Source of the DNA: Bacillota bacterium
GTDB lineage: Bacteria; Bacillota; SHA-98; UBA4971
Direction of reading: 5' to 3'
NCBI GenBank assembly: GCA_012842395.1
Contig: DUSX01000017.1
Location: 124,001 to 188,000 of the forward strand
Length of the DNA stretch: 64,000 bases
Part shown: positions 54,377-63,295 of the stretch, in pieces
Layout of the letters: the number at the start of each line of letters is the position of its first letter
Position numbering within the stretch: position 1 is the first letter of the stretch
Notes under the pieces: generated by a model
Told to the model about the DNA's origin: nothing
Databases searched by the model: none
Seen by the model: the letters and a program-made list of their open reading frames with translations, nothing else
Program-made: the position numbers and the translations under genes

Positions 54377-56242
54377 ATGTTGAAACCTCGAGGTTGCGCA
54401 CAAACCCAGCTGCTCTCGGTCTTCCTCATTGTGGCGGGGCTTCTCGCGTTGTGCGCGCGCTCGCTCGCGGCTGTGCCCGCGTCCGCGTCAACGCCGGCCG
54501 ACTCCGGTCAGGAGCTCGCGCGCGTCGTCGGGGTCAACTATGCTGAGGTCGACGGGCGGGGCACTGTGACGGTGTCGCTCGGGGGCCGCGGAGCGGCATC
54601 ATGGCGGTCGTTCGCGCTCAAGGACCCGCCGCGGCTCGTCGTCGACATTGTGGGCGCGGTGCTGCCCTCCCGCCCCGAGCCTCTCGCCGTGGCTGATGGG
54701 ATCATCGACAAGGTGAGGATCGCCCAGTTCAGCTCGACTGTGGTTCGACTCGTGGTTGACCTTTGCCAGGAGTCGTCATGCACCGTAAGCCAGCCGGAGG
54801 AGGACCCTCGCCAGATCGTGGTCACGTTTCCCAAGCGCGTCACCGGCGTGGAGTTTCGGGAGGTAGACGGACGGGCCGAGGCCGTCATCAGGGGCAGCGG
54901 AAGGCTCGGCTATAAGACGTCCGTGCTCATCGAACCGCCAAGGATAGTGGTGGACCTCGCCGATGCGGTCTTGGTGGGCAACCCTCCCCCGATGCCCGTG
55001 TCTCACGCAATAGCCCGCCAGATCCGGGCAAGCCAGCATTCGCCGGACACCGTACGAGTGGTTGTGGACCTCGTCAAGGAAACGACGTATTCCGTGTTCA
55101 CGTCGCCCGACAGGCCCGGGGAAGTCGTGGTGGATTTCGGCCATCGGATCCTTGGCGCGGATTTTGCAACAAGCCTCAAATCCACGCGTGTAAGCGTGAA
55201 ATCCACGGGCTTGCCGCCCGTGAAGATCACGCGCCTCACAGACCCTCACAGGATCGTTATGGACTTCGACGATTCCGTCTTGGACTCGCCCGACTCCACC
55301 ATCGAGGTGGGAGACGGCACGGTCGACAGGATACGGCTGGCCCAGTTCGGACCGATGACCGTGAGGGTCGTGGTGGACATGCCCTACTACGTCGGCCATA
55401 CCGAATTACCCAGGGGGCCTGGACCGTGCGGAACGTGGGACGAGACGGCCGTTGAGATCACGCGCTCCCCACTGTACCAGAAGACGATAGCGGTGGACCC
55501 CGGACACGGCGGGACCGACCCGGGGGCCATCGGCTCCACGGGCCTGCAGGAGAAAGCCGTGACCCTCGACATCGCGAAACGCCTCGCTGCAATGCTGGAG
55601 GAGGCGGGAGCCAAGGCCGTCCTCACCCGAACTGACGACGTGAGCGTCTTCCTGCCGGAAAGGGTGAGGATCGCGGCCGACGCGCGCGCCGACGCCTTTG
55701 TGAGCGTACACGCAAACGCGGGCAGAACCGACGAACCCGCGGGCACAGAGACGCTGTTCTGCTCAAACGTGCCGATGAGCAGCCGGCTGGCGCAGTGCGT
55801 TCAGGCGAGCCTCGTCAAGGAGACAGGTCGCCTGGACCGCGGAACTCGCGAGAGGCCGGATCTTTACGTGATCCGAGAGGCAACGATGCCTTCGTGCCTG
55901 GTCGAGGTGCTCTTCATGTCGAATCTCACGGAGGAGTTGCTCCTCATCGACCCTGCCTTTCGAGAAAAGGCCGCGCGCGGCATAGCGAACGGCATCTGGG
56001 CCTACTTCGAATGGCGGCTCGAGGCCAGCGCCAGCGCAGATGGTGGCGGCGCCAGGGCCGGGCCGGCGAAGGCTGGCAACGCCGCCCGCCCAGGCAATGA
56101 CAGTGCTGACGGCGGCGGCGCTAGTTGCGCCGACACAGTTCCAGGGGACGTGATCGAGGCCCAGCACGGACCCGCTGCTGATACCGGAGGCGAGGGCGGA
56201 ACGGAAGGCGATACGGGCGGAGGAAACGGGCAGGGAACTTGA
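54377..56242 (+). CDS. N-acetylmuramoyl-L-alanine amidase with three AMIN domains
   Basis: Exported peptidoglycan amidase (Amidase_3, zinc). The signal peptide is LLSVFLIVAGLLALCARSLA. Three AMIN-type repeats follow, each with a DPPRLVVDI-like strand and an RIAQFS...VRLVVDL half: about residues 50-160, 160-265 and 265-360. The catalytic domain starts KTIAVDPGHGGTDPGAIGST, with zinc ligands there, in LQEKAVTLD and in VSVHANAG, and catalytic Glu in CLVEVLFMSN. A glycine/alanine-rich tail of about 80 residues ends the protein. ATG 54377 follows TTGGAGG; the long upstream frame is antisense to the XRE gene. Confidence 0.94.
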   Translation: MLKPRGCAQTQLLSVFLIVAGLLALCARSLAAVPASASTPADSGQELARVVGVNYAEVDGRGTVTVSLGGRGAASWRSFALKDPPRLVVDIVGAVLPSRPEPLAVADGIIDKVRIAQFSSTVVRLVVDLCQESSCTVSQPEEDPRQIVVTFPKRVTGVEFREVDGRAEAVIRGSGRLGYKTSVLIEPPRIVVDLADAVLVGNPPPMPVSHAIARQIRASQHSPDTVRVVVDLVKETTYSVFTSPDRPGEVVVDFGHRILGADFATSLKSTRVSVKSTGLPPVKITRLTDPHRIVMDFDDSVLDSPDSTIEVGDGTVDRIRLAQFGPMTVRVVVDMPYYVGHTELPRGPGPCGTWDETAVEITRSPLYQKTIAVDPGHGGTDPGAIGSTGLQEKAVTLDIAKRLAAMLEEAGAKAVLTRTDDVSVFLPERVRIAADARADAFVSVHANAGRTDEPAGTETLFCSNVPMSSRLAQCVQASLVKETGRLDRGTRERPDLYVIREATMPSCLVEVLFMSNLTEELLLIDPAFREKAARGIANGIWAYFEWRLEASASADGGGARAGPAKAGNAARPGNDSADGGGASCADTVPGDVIEAQHGPAADTGGEGGTEGDTGGGNGQGT

Positions 56243-56252
56243 GCCCGTCGCG

Positions 56253-57434
56253 TCACTCGCACCCCGCCTGGCCGGACGCAACCAGCTCCGCATACAAGTC
56301 TCTCGTCTGGCGAGCAATGGAATCCCAACTGAACTGCGCCTCGACGCGCCTGCGGCCAGCCTTGCCGAACGACCTGGCGAGCTCGGGGTTGGCCAACAGG
56401 GTGTTGATCGCCTTGGCGAGGGCCTCGGGGTCGCCGGGCCTGACCAGGAACCCGGTCTCGCCATCCACGACGACCTCGGGTATTCCCCCGACGGCCGATG
56501 CCACCACGGGAGTCTCGCAAGCCATGGCTTCAAGGTTGATTATGCCGAACGGCTCGTAGACTGACGGGCAACAGAACACGCGGGCATTCGTGTACAGCTC
56601 GATGAGCCGGTCCTTCGGCACCATCTCCCGGATAAGCACAACGTTCCGCTTCCCTTCGGCCCGCTCCACGACCTCTCGCTCGATCTCCTCGGTGTCGGGT
56701 GCTCCAGCGCAGAGAACGACCTGCGTGTCTTCGGGCAAGTGCGCCACGGCGTCCAGCAGGTGGACTATTCCCTTCTGCCTGCTCATTCGCCCTACGAAGA
56801 GCACATAGTCATCACCTATCCCGTACCTTCTTCGCGCGTCGTTGCCAGGTGTGGGTTTGTACTCGTCCGGGTCGATGCCATTATGGATGACACGGATGCG
56901 ATCCTCGGGAATGGTGTAACATTTCAAGATGTCGTCCTTCATGCCCTTTGAGACAGCGATGACCCTGTCGGATGCGAGCACCCCCGTGCGTTCCATCCAC
57001 CGGCTCAGTTTGTAAGCCGGGCCGAGCTGTTCCTCCTTCCACGGGCGGAGCGGCTCGAGGCTGTGGATGGTGGTCACGAGCGGCTTTCCATAAAGCTCCT
57101 TCGCGTAGAACCCAGCCATGAAAGTGTACCAGGTATGGCAATGAACCACATCCGCCGTGACCGGGTCGCTCACCATCGCAAGGTCCGTCGAAAGGGGCGA
57201 AAGGGCTTTAGCGAGGCGCTTATCGCCACATCTTGTCACGAGATCCCAGGGTCTATAGGCCCGCACCGCGAGTCCGTTGGATGCGGGAGGCCGCTCTTCT
57301 CCGAAGCACCTGACCTCCACATCCATCAACTTCGCCAGCGCGCGGGAGAGGTAGTCAACATGCACCCCCGCGCCTCCATACACGTTTGGCGGGTACTCGT
57401 TCGTCATGAGAGTCACGGATAGTCGCTTCGCCAT
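56253..57434 (-). CDS. GT4 glycogen synthase, GlgM/actinobacterial GlgA type
   Basis: Retaining glycosyltransferase of family GT4, similar to the actinobacterial enzyme that makes maltose-1-phosphate from ADP-glucose and glucose-1-phosphate, or extends glycogen. The N-terminal EYPPNVYGGAGVHVDYLS is the hallmark; the C-terminal domain has VLFVGRMSRQKG and the E-x7-E motif EPFGIINLEAMACETPVV. ATG 57434 (MAKRLSV) is chosen, with GAGGAGG upstream at long spacing. The 393 residues are normal. The maltokinase gene ends 125 bases upstream on the same strand, so both supply the same metabolite. Confidence 0.88.
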   Translation of the reverse strand: MAKRLSVTLMTNEYPPNVYGGAGVHVDYLSRALAKLMDVEVRCFGEERPPASNGLAVRAYRPWDLVTRCGDKRLAKALSPLSTDLAMVSDPVTADVVHCHTWYTFMAGFYAKELYGKPLVTTIHSLEPLRPWKEEQLGPAYKLSRWMERTGVLASDRVIAVSKGMKDDILKCYTIPEDRIRVIHNGIDPDEYKPTPGNDARRRYGIGDDYVLFVGRMSRQKGIVHLLDAVAHLPEDTQVVLCAGAPDTEEIEREVVERAEGKRNVVLIREMVPKDRLIELYTNARVFCCPSVYEPFGIINLEAMACETPVVASAVGGIPEVVVDGETGFLVRPGDPEALAKAINTLLANPELARSFGKAGRRRVEAQFSWDSIARQTRDLYAELVASGQAGCE

Positions 57435-57559
57435 CGGATTTTCAGGCCTCCTCGTCGCCCGGCTCATTCGTTGCCCGTGGTCGTTGTCCTCCTTGTCGCG
57501 ACGCTGCCGCCCCGCCGCTATCGCGCCGCCGCGACGAGCCTGCCGTGGAGGGTGTTGCC

Positions 57560-59227
57560 TCACGGAGTGCCGACAAGGCTGCCGAGCTCGTCGACACAAT
57601 CTAACACCCCCGCAAGGGGGATCTCCACCCACGACGGCCGGTTCCCAAGCTCGTATCTCACCTCATACAGCGCTTTCTCCAGCTTGAAGCACGTAAGGAG
57701 GAGCTTGAAGTCCCTATCGTTCCGCGGCACGAGCCCCAGCGGGCTGCAGCGTGCCCTGCGCAGATAACCTGCCAGAAACGAGCCTCCCGCGTGCCGACCC
57801 CATGTCCTGGCCCTCCTCAAGGGGTCGTCTGGGCGCTCCCCTGCTCCCGCCCCCACCCCGGCCCTGGGTCCCGGCATTTGGGCGCTGCCGCCCAGCCCGT
57901 TACCGGCCCGCTTCGCGCCTTCCTCGAGAGCGGCGAAAGCCGCAGAGTAAGCAACATAGTCGAAGGATCTCTGCATCCCGGCCACGTCACGAAGGGGGCT
58001 GGCCTTACGCCTCCTTTCCTCGACAGGCCGAAGTGGCTCTCCTTCGAAGTCGATCACGACGAAGTCCTCAGGCATGCCTCCGCCGTCCCCGCAAACCATC
58101 AGGAACTGCCCGAGGTGTAGGTCGCCGTGGATCCGGATCTTCTTCCCGAGGTCGTCGGAGGACATGAGCACGCGCGACGCGCGTCTCACGAGCTGGACAA
58201 TGTCCCGCCCCCGGGCAGAGACGTCTCTCATCCTCCCGACTTGCTGCGGCTCGTATCGTGCCTCCGCCCGCTGTAGAGCCTCCACCGAGCCGGCCACCGC
58301 CGCCTCGAGGCTTTGCTCGAGGCTGGCAACGTCCGCGGCCTCGAATTCCTCTGGTCGGAACGGCTCGTCGTCAATGCTCGCAGAGGCGTCGTGGAGCATG
58401 GCAGTGATCTCGCCGAGCCGGGCCTTCCGGCTTTCGTCGCGGACTCGCGCATCGGGCTCCACGCCGCGAACGAAATCCAACGCGCCCGCAAGGAACAAGC
58501 GCCATGCTTCGCCTTGGTTCATCACGAATCGCTGCACAAGGAGGACCGGGAAGGAGCTTCCGTCATGGGCACGGTACACAGCGTAGCCGACCGCAGCAGG
58601 CGTGTGACGGAAGCCTGCTCTCGTGAGGTTTACGCTCATCTCCAGGTCTGGAGATGTACCATTCACCATTCTGCGATAAACCTTGATGACATGCGTCGAA
58701 TCCACCGCCACCAGCGTATTCGTGGATGCGTCCGGAAGCCTCCTAGCCTCGGGCGCCAAGGAGCTCTGTGTCGGCTCCACGCTGCGGAATTCGAACACGC
58801 CCTGGACAGCAGGGAGCGAGGACCCCTGGTCCACATAGCTCAGCATCGCTCCGGCGAACATCGCGGTGCCTGTGCCATCGCAGACAAGGGCTCGGTAGCC
58901 TGGGCCGGCGATCTCAGCGAACGGTTCCTCCGGCAGGTCAACGCCCTCGAGAGCAACGACCATCGGCACGTTGTACAACTCCGGGTCCTTCGCCCGTCTG
59001 CCGCCTGGCTCGCGGAACCACACCTCAACGACGCCCAAAACGCAGTGCATGACGTCGTTCCGGGCGACCGTCGCGAGATCGCGCACCCTGATCCCGTCGA
59101 TCGCCATGTCCTTCCGCTGAAGCCATCTCGCCCGCGATAGCCATCCACGCGCGGACCTCTCTACAACGATGTAGAGCTCATCCACGACATCCCCGAAGTC
59201 CCGTCCCGTAACGTGCGCATCCGGCAT
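57560..59227 (-). CDS. Maltokinase (Mak/Pep2-like)
   Basis: Kinase that makes maltose-1-phosphate from maltose and ATP in the GlgE pathway. An N-terminal cap domain is followed by an aminoglycoside-phosphotransferase-like core: VIKVYRRMVNG (ATP Lys), IRIHGDLHLGQFL (catalytic loop) and FVVIDFEGEPLRPVEERRRK (metal site), all specific to maltokinases. ATG 59227 follows GGAGGGCGG. The 555 residues exceed mycobacterial Mak (about 455), partly through a glycine-rich insertion near residue 470. It is paired with the GlgM-like gene; GlgE and TreS are not in the window. Confidence 0.9.
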   Translation of the reverse strand: MPDAHVTGRDFGDVVDELYIVVERSARGWLSRARWLQRKDMAIDGIRVRDLATVARNDVMHCVLGVVEVWFREPGGRRAKDPELYNVPMVVALEGVDLPEEPFAEIAGPGYRALVCDGTGTAMFAGAMLSYVDQGSSLPAVQGVFEFRSVEPTQSSLAPEARRLPDASTNTLVAVDSTHVIKVYRRMVNGTSPDLEMSVNLTRAGFRHTPAAVGYAVYRAHDGSSFPVLLVQRFVMNQGEAWRLFLAGALDFVRGVEPDARVRDESRKARLGEITAMLHDASASIDDEPFRPEEFEAADVASLEQSLEAAVAGSVEALQRAEARYEPQQVGRMRDVSARGRDIVQLVRRASRVLMSSDDLGKKIRIHGDLHLGQFLMVCGDGGGMPEDFVVIDFEGEPLRPVEERRRKASPLRDVAGMQRSFDYVAYSAAFAALEEGAKRAGNGLGGSAQMPGPRAGVGAGAGERPDDPLRRARTWGRHAGGSFLAGYLRRARCSPLGLVPRNDRDFKLLLTCFKLEKALYEVRYELGNRPSWVEIPLAGVLDCVDELGSLVGTP

Positions 59228-59809
59228 TCTTCCGCCCTCCGTGCGGCGACGCGGCGACCCCGCCCCGGCCCCCGGCCTTGCGGGCACGCGGCAGCGTTTT
59301 CCGCGACGCCTGAGCGGACCGGCCTCGACCCCTGCCGAGAGTCTGGAGCGCTCTTCCGCCCTCGCTTGGCGAGGCCGCCACCGCATCTCACGCCCTGGCC
59401 GCTTCTATCGGTCGCAGCGTGAGCTCGTCCGCTCACTCATGGTCATAGTCTTCCCAGTTTCGTTCCGAGCTGCATCGTTGCGTCAGGTACTCCCGAAATC
59501 TACCACCCTGCCCGTCGTTCGTCGCCGTGTGGCCGGACTCCCTGCCACAGCCGGAGCCCAAGTACGGTGCGGTGCACGTATCCGTGCCTCTTCACGAGGA
59601 CACTAAGTATGTCGTCGAGAATTCGCGCCACTTTTCGGCGGAGGGGTCCTGCCTAAGGCTATCGGCCTTGCCATCCGGGGACGGCGTGCTTGCGGCGCGC
59701 CTCGTTCGAATTCAGCGTGGGACACATCCGAATCCTCCACGCCCCGTCGCGCAAGCACCGGCAACCCTAGCGCCGTCAAGAAAGGAGACGAAAACTCATG
59801 GCACCATAC
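59228..59809. other. Intergenic region with repeat copy C
   Basis: 582 bases between the DUF362 stop and the maltokinase start. Copy C fills 59606-59809 and abuts the DUF362 stop codon (59810-59812). The remaining 380 bases show no supported gene or promoter. Confidence 0.5.
59606..59809 (-). repeat. Dispersed intergenic repeat, copy C
   Basis: Minus-strand copy: GGTGCCATGAGTTTTCGTC, TTTCTTGACGGCGCTAGGG, TTGCCGGTGCTTGCGCG, then GAATTCGAACGAGGCGCGCC, GGCAAGGCCGATAGCC and AAAAGTGGCGCGAATTC. It shares most with copy D in the middle and with copy A in the end half. Confidence 0.7.
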
Positions 59810-60940
59810 CTAGACCACGCCCACCATGACCAGCGTATAGTCCCTCGTGCCAAGCCCGATCCGCTCGCCGTGCCTGAGCTGCACGGTCCAGTCTACCTCC
59901 GGGTAGAGCGCCGCAAGCTTGTCCGAGTGGGGGTCAGCACTGGCGATGTGTTCTATGGCCGACCCGGGCAGAGCGTGCGCTTGGTTCACGAGATCAGCAG
60001 AGGCGGCGTCTATGGCCACCGGGTCCCGCGAGGCAAGGATGCCGATGTTCGGCACTATGGGCGCATCGTTCCACGCATAGCAATCGCACTGGGGAGAGAC
60101 GTTCATGACGAAGTTCATGAACCCGCACTTGCCCTCCTTGGTCTTCACCACTCCCAGCGCGTATTCAGCCATCTTCTCCTGGAGACTCCCTTCCTGTCCC
60201 TTCTCCCATTCCACCCTGATAGCTCTGTTGTTGCAGGTTATCGTGCACTCTGCGCACCCGATGCAGCGTTCCGGGTCTATACGGGCCTTGCGGTCATCGC
60301 CGCCAACGGAGAGCGCACCGGTGGGGCACCACTTGACACACCTTCCGCACCCTGTGCATTTCTCCGGACGCACCGCCGGCTTTAGGCCCGAGTGTTGCTC
60401 CTGCTTGCCGCTGCGGCTCGCCGAGCCCATCCCTATGTTCTTGATGGCCCCGCCGAAACCCGTAGCCTCATGCCCCTTGAAATGCGACAGGGCTATCATC
60501 GCGTCGGCTTGGGCGATCGCCGCGCCTATGCGGACCTCCTTGAGCCGCACGCCGTCGATGCGCACTTTCATATGCTCGTGGCCGGTCAGGCCGTCGGCCA
60601 CGATGAAGGGGGCCCCAACGGTCGCGTAAGTAAAGCCGTTCTCCAGAGCGGATACGGTGTGGTCAACCGCGTTCGACCGTCTCCCCACATATAGCGTATT
60701 TGAATCGGTGAGAAAGGGCCGGGCACCCGCGGCTTTCACCTTGTCGACGACTTTCCTCACGAGTTGCGGCGGAATGTAGGCAAGGTTCCCGGGCTCACCT
60801 ACGTGCAGCTTGATGGCAACGAGGTCATCCTTCTCGAAGAGCTCCGAAAACCCAGCCGCGTCGAACAGCACGCCGACCTTGTCCACCAAAGAAAGACCGC
60901 TCTTCGTTCGCATGTTCGTGAAGTACACCTTGCTTGACAC
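59810..60940 (-). CDS. DUF362 protein with two 4Fe-4S clusters
   Basis: Cytoplasmic iron-sulfur protein. An N-terminal DUF362 domain (VAIKLHVGEPGNLAYIPPQL, DSNTLYVGRRSNAVDH, SHFKGHEATGFGGAIKNIGM) is followed by a two-cluster ferredoxin segment (CTGCGRCVKWCP and CIGCAECTITC) and a C-terminal continuation of DUF362 (NIGILASRDPVAIDAASADL). The 376 residues are usual for these fusions, common in anaerobes; the redox partner and reaction are unknown. The gene is downstream of plsY on the same strand with a 51-base gap. Confidence 0.92.
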   Translation of the reverse strand: MSSKVYFTNMRTKSGLSLVDKVGVLFDAAGFSELFEKDDLVAIKLHVGEPGNLAYIPPQLVRKVVDKVKAAGARPFLTDSNTLYVGRRSNAVDHTVSALENGFTYATVGAPFIVADGLTGHEHMKVRIDGVRLKEVRIGAAIAQADAMIALSHFKGHEATGFGGAIKNIGMGSASRSGKQEQHSGLKPAVRPEKCTGCGRCVKWCPTGALSVGGDDRKARIDPERCIGCAECTITCNNRAIRVEWEKGQEGSLQEKMAEYALGVVKTKEGKCGFMNFVMNVSPQCDCYAWNDAPIVPNIGILASRDPVAIDAASADLVNQAHALPGSAIEHIASADPHSDKLAALYPEVDWTVQLRHGERIGLGTRDYTLVMVGVV

Positions 60941-60991
60941 GTCGCTCCCCTCCTGAAAACGCTGCGGAACACCCGGTGCCCGCCACGGGAG

Positions 60992-61579
60992 TCAGCAAGC
61001 AGCTATGCTGTCTGGCTTCGTGCCATATCTCAGCCAGGCTACGACCTGCTTTACGCCGAGCAAGACGCCCATGCCCAGCCCGAAGCCGAAGTACGCCCAT
61101 GACTGCTCGTAAATCCCGAGAAACACGGGCAGCGACGCGCAACCGAACATGGAGCTCGCGTACTTGTGCCTCGTGAGAACGTACGAGGCGCCCCACAGCG
61201 CAAGGAGATAGAATACGGAAGCCGCCGACAGCACGAGCAGTGTGCCGATGCATGTTGCGAGGCCCCCGCCCCCGTGGAAGCCGAGCCACACGGGCCAGTT
61301 GTGACCCACCACCGCGAACAAACCCGCGATGAACGCGGCCCAGGGCAGCTCGGGTGCGGTGGCTTTCGCGATAAGCACAGCCAGGATCCCCTTGCCGCAG
61401 TCGCCTACGCCCGCAAGAAGACCGGGGATGAGACCTGCCGTTTTCACCACGTTGGTCGTGCCGACGTTCTTAGATCCCACCTTCCGGAGGTCGATCTTCT
61501 TAAATGCCCGGGCAGCAAGGTATGAAAAGGGGACCGATCCTATTAGGTAGCTCAATGCAACTATCGCAAACGTTCTCAC
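60992..61579 (-). CDS. plsY: Acyl-phosphate:glycerol-3-phosphate acyltransferase
   Basis: Membrane enzyme that makes lysophosphatidic acid from acyl-phosphate and glycerol-3-phosphate, the first step of phospholipid synthesis in most Gram-positives. All three PlsY motifs are visible: SYLIGSVPFSYLAARAF, VGSKNVGTTNVVKTAG and HNWPVWLGFHGGGGLAT. About five transmembrane helices. The 195 residues are typical; the third motif has GGGG where most have GGKG, so the usual lysine is replaced. GTG 61579 is the start. Confidence 0.9.
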   Translation of the reverse strand: MRTFAIVALSYLIGSVPFSYLAARAFKKIDLRKVGSKNVGTTNVVKTAGLIPGLLAGVGDCGKGILAVLIAKATAPELPWAAFIAGLFAVVGHNWPVWLGFHGGGGLATCIGTLLVLSAASVFYLLALWGASYVLTRHKYASSMFGCASLPVFLGIYEQSWAYFGFGLGMGVLLGVKQVVAWLRYGTKPDSIAAC

Positions 61580-62144
61580 CGTCCGCTCACCTCCAAGGCC
61601 GGTGTAAGCCAGAGATCGCCTGACTATGGCGCCACGAGTCCCCGCTTTCTCTTTTTGAGCGTGCCAGGGCTGTCGTTGACCAGCCGACAGGGCTCCCGGG
61701 TCTCGTCAGCCGCCCGCGCAGCGAATTCGAGCGAGGCGCGGCGCAAGCGCGGTCCCGGGCGGGCAAAGCAGACAACCCCGGACAGAGGCCGGCCGCGTGC
61801 CGAGATGTCGCGCGAGCTTACAGCGGCGACCCGTGATCCCCCGGGGGCTGCGAAGTTGGGCGAGCCCGCGCCGGCCTTGGGTACTATGATCGAGCTGGTC
61901 TGGCACAATGCGGGAGAATCCAACGGTCTCATGCCGCCCTGCTTGGCGTCACCATTTGGTTTTTCGTCGCTTGGTCCCGTTTTCCTGCTTTTAGCCGCGT
62001 CCTTGCGCGCAGCCGTTTTCTTGCAATACAAGGTCACCGAGTACGGCGGGCATGATGAGTCTGCTTCTCTGCTCTTGATGGCGGTAAGGATGTCGCTGCT
62101 CGCACGACGAGGCGCCTGGGATTCGGACGGAGCCCGCCTCGAAT
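61580..62144. other. Intergenic region with repeat copy D
   Basis: 565 bases between plsY and the trypsin-like gene. Copy D occupies 61625-61832. Overlapping frames of about 170 residues exist on both strands (61624-62155) but neither has a convincing SD or any family motif; no gene is called. Confidence 0.5.
61625..61832 (+). repeat. Dispersed intergenic repeat, copy D
   Basis: Plus-strand copy: ATGGCGCCACGAGT, TTTTTGAGCGTGCCAGGG, then GAATTCGAGCGAGGCGCG and GCGCAAGCGCGGTCCC (close to copy C), and an end block CCGAGATGTCGCGCGAGCTT. The same block order and spacing as copies A-C, total 208 bp. Confidence 0.65.
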
Positions 62145-63236
62145 TCAAGTGGTGACGCCCAGAGCGTCCAACACGCTGGTCATTCTATTGTAGATCGTCG
62201 ATCTATCGGAGCCGGCGAACAAGAGGCCCACCGCCCGCACCTCGGCGTCCACTAGGACCGACCCGGAATCGCCTCCGTCAGCCATTGGGCTCGTCACGAT
62301 CTGATCCCTGAAAATCGCCGTGACGTTGCCAGAGTATACCACCCTAACCGTCGTGTCGACCGATGTTATTTCGCCGGTCGTCACCCCCGTTGTCCGGCCG
62401 CTCTTTCTCACCGCCATTCCGAGCTCCGGCTCGGTCACGCCCCGGAGCTCGCCCAAGTCAAGGATAGATGGTTCAATGGAGTCGGGGCGGAGCGGCCTGG
62501 CGAGCGCCGCGTCCACGGTGTTCGCCGCAAACGGGAACTGCCTTATTACTATCTCGACGCGCGCCGACGTTCCGGTCGCGCGCAGCCAGTTGTTCATCGC
62601 CTTCTCGGCGGCCCTCGAGGCCATGCATGCAGGCACCCTGCCGGACATATGAATCGGCACAAACCTTTCCAGGACAGCTATGCGGTCCCGCTCGACCGTC
62701 CCCCCGTCGGCCGCTCCCGGCTGGACGATCGGGTCGCCCGCCCTTGCCCTGCCATCGCGACCCGAAGTCGCATTTGCCAGCACATGGTTGCACGAGAGGA
62801 TGAAAGGCTCGCCCGTTTTATTGTCCCATACGACCGCCCCAAATGTGCCGGCTGTCGTCTGATAGTGCCCTATGCTCACGCCCGGCCGCGCCGGGCGCAT
62901 CCGCTCCAGCCTGCGTGCACATGAGCCCGAGGTCGGGGCGCCGACCGTGCTGCTCACGTTCTCCTCCCCATGGTCAGCAGCACCCACGCGAGCTCCAAGG
63001 AAACGTATCTCTCCGACCTCCACCACATCGGTGGGGATCCCACGCACTTCGGCGGGCACCATGTCCTGAGCCTCGAGGACCCTTCCCGGAACCTTCTGCT
63101 TCACGAGGACCACGATGCACTCAGCGGAAGTCCGCACGCCAGCTGTGGCCTTGTATCCACGCCCCACGCCTACAACGTTGGGCAGGCTCATCAGTCTCAA
63201 GGTCTCGTCCTCGAGGACACGGGATATTCGGGCCAT
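62145..63236 (-). CDS. Trypsin-like serine protease, apparently cytoplasmic
   Basis: Chymotrypsin-fold peptidase with a complete triad: His in FILSCNHVLANA, Asp in ANTVDAALARPL and Ser in MADGGDSGSVLVDA. The N-terminal 100 residues (LPNVVGVGRGYKATAGVRTS, IVVLVKQKVP) match the N-terminal segment of Nal1-like bacterial proteases. There is no signal peptide. ATG 63236 follows GAGGTGA with 5-base spacing. 363 residues. The subtilisin-family gene lies 59 bases upstream on the same strand, so the two are likely co-transcribed. Confidence 0.88.
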   Translation of the reverse strand: MARISRVLEDETLRLMSLPNVVGVGRGYKATAGVRTSAECIVVLVKQKVPGRVLEAQDMVPAEVRGIPTDVVEVGEIRFLGARVGAADHGEENVSSTVGAPTSGSCARRLERMRPARPGVSIGHYQTTAGTFGAVVWDNKTGEPFILSCNHVLANATSGRDGRARAGDPIVQPGAADGGTVERDRIAVLERFVPIHMSGRVPACMASRAAEKAMNNWLRATGTSARVEIVIRQFPFAANTVDAALARPLRPDSIEPSILDLGELRGVTEPELGMAVRKSGRTTGVTTGEITSVDTTVRVVYSGNVTAIFRDQIVTSPMADGGDSGSVLVDAEVRAVGLLFAGSDRSTIYNRMTSVLDALGVTT

Positions 63237-63295
63237 ACTGAATCACCTCGCCACTCACAGGAAAGCCGGGGGCTTGAGGACCCGGGCTCGGGTTT

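Noticed and set aside
61624-62155. Overlapping frames of about 170 codons on both strands
   Set aside because: They cross repeat copy D, lack SD sequences and motifs, and neither strand shows a consistent coding pattern.
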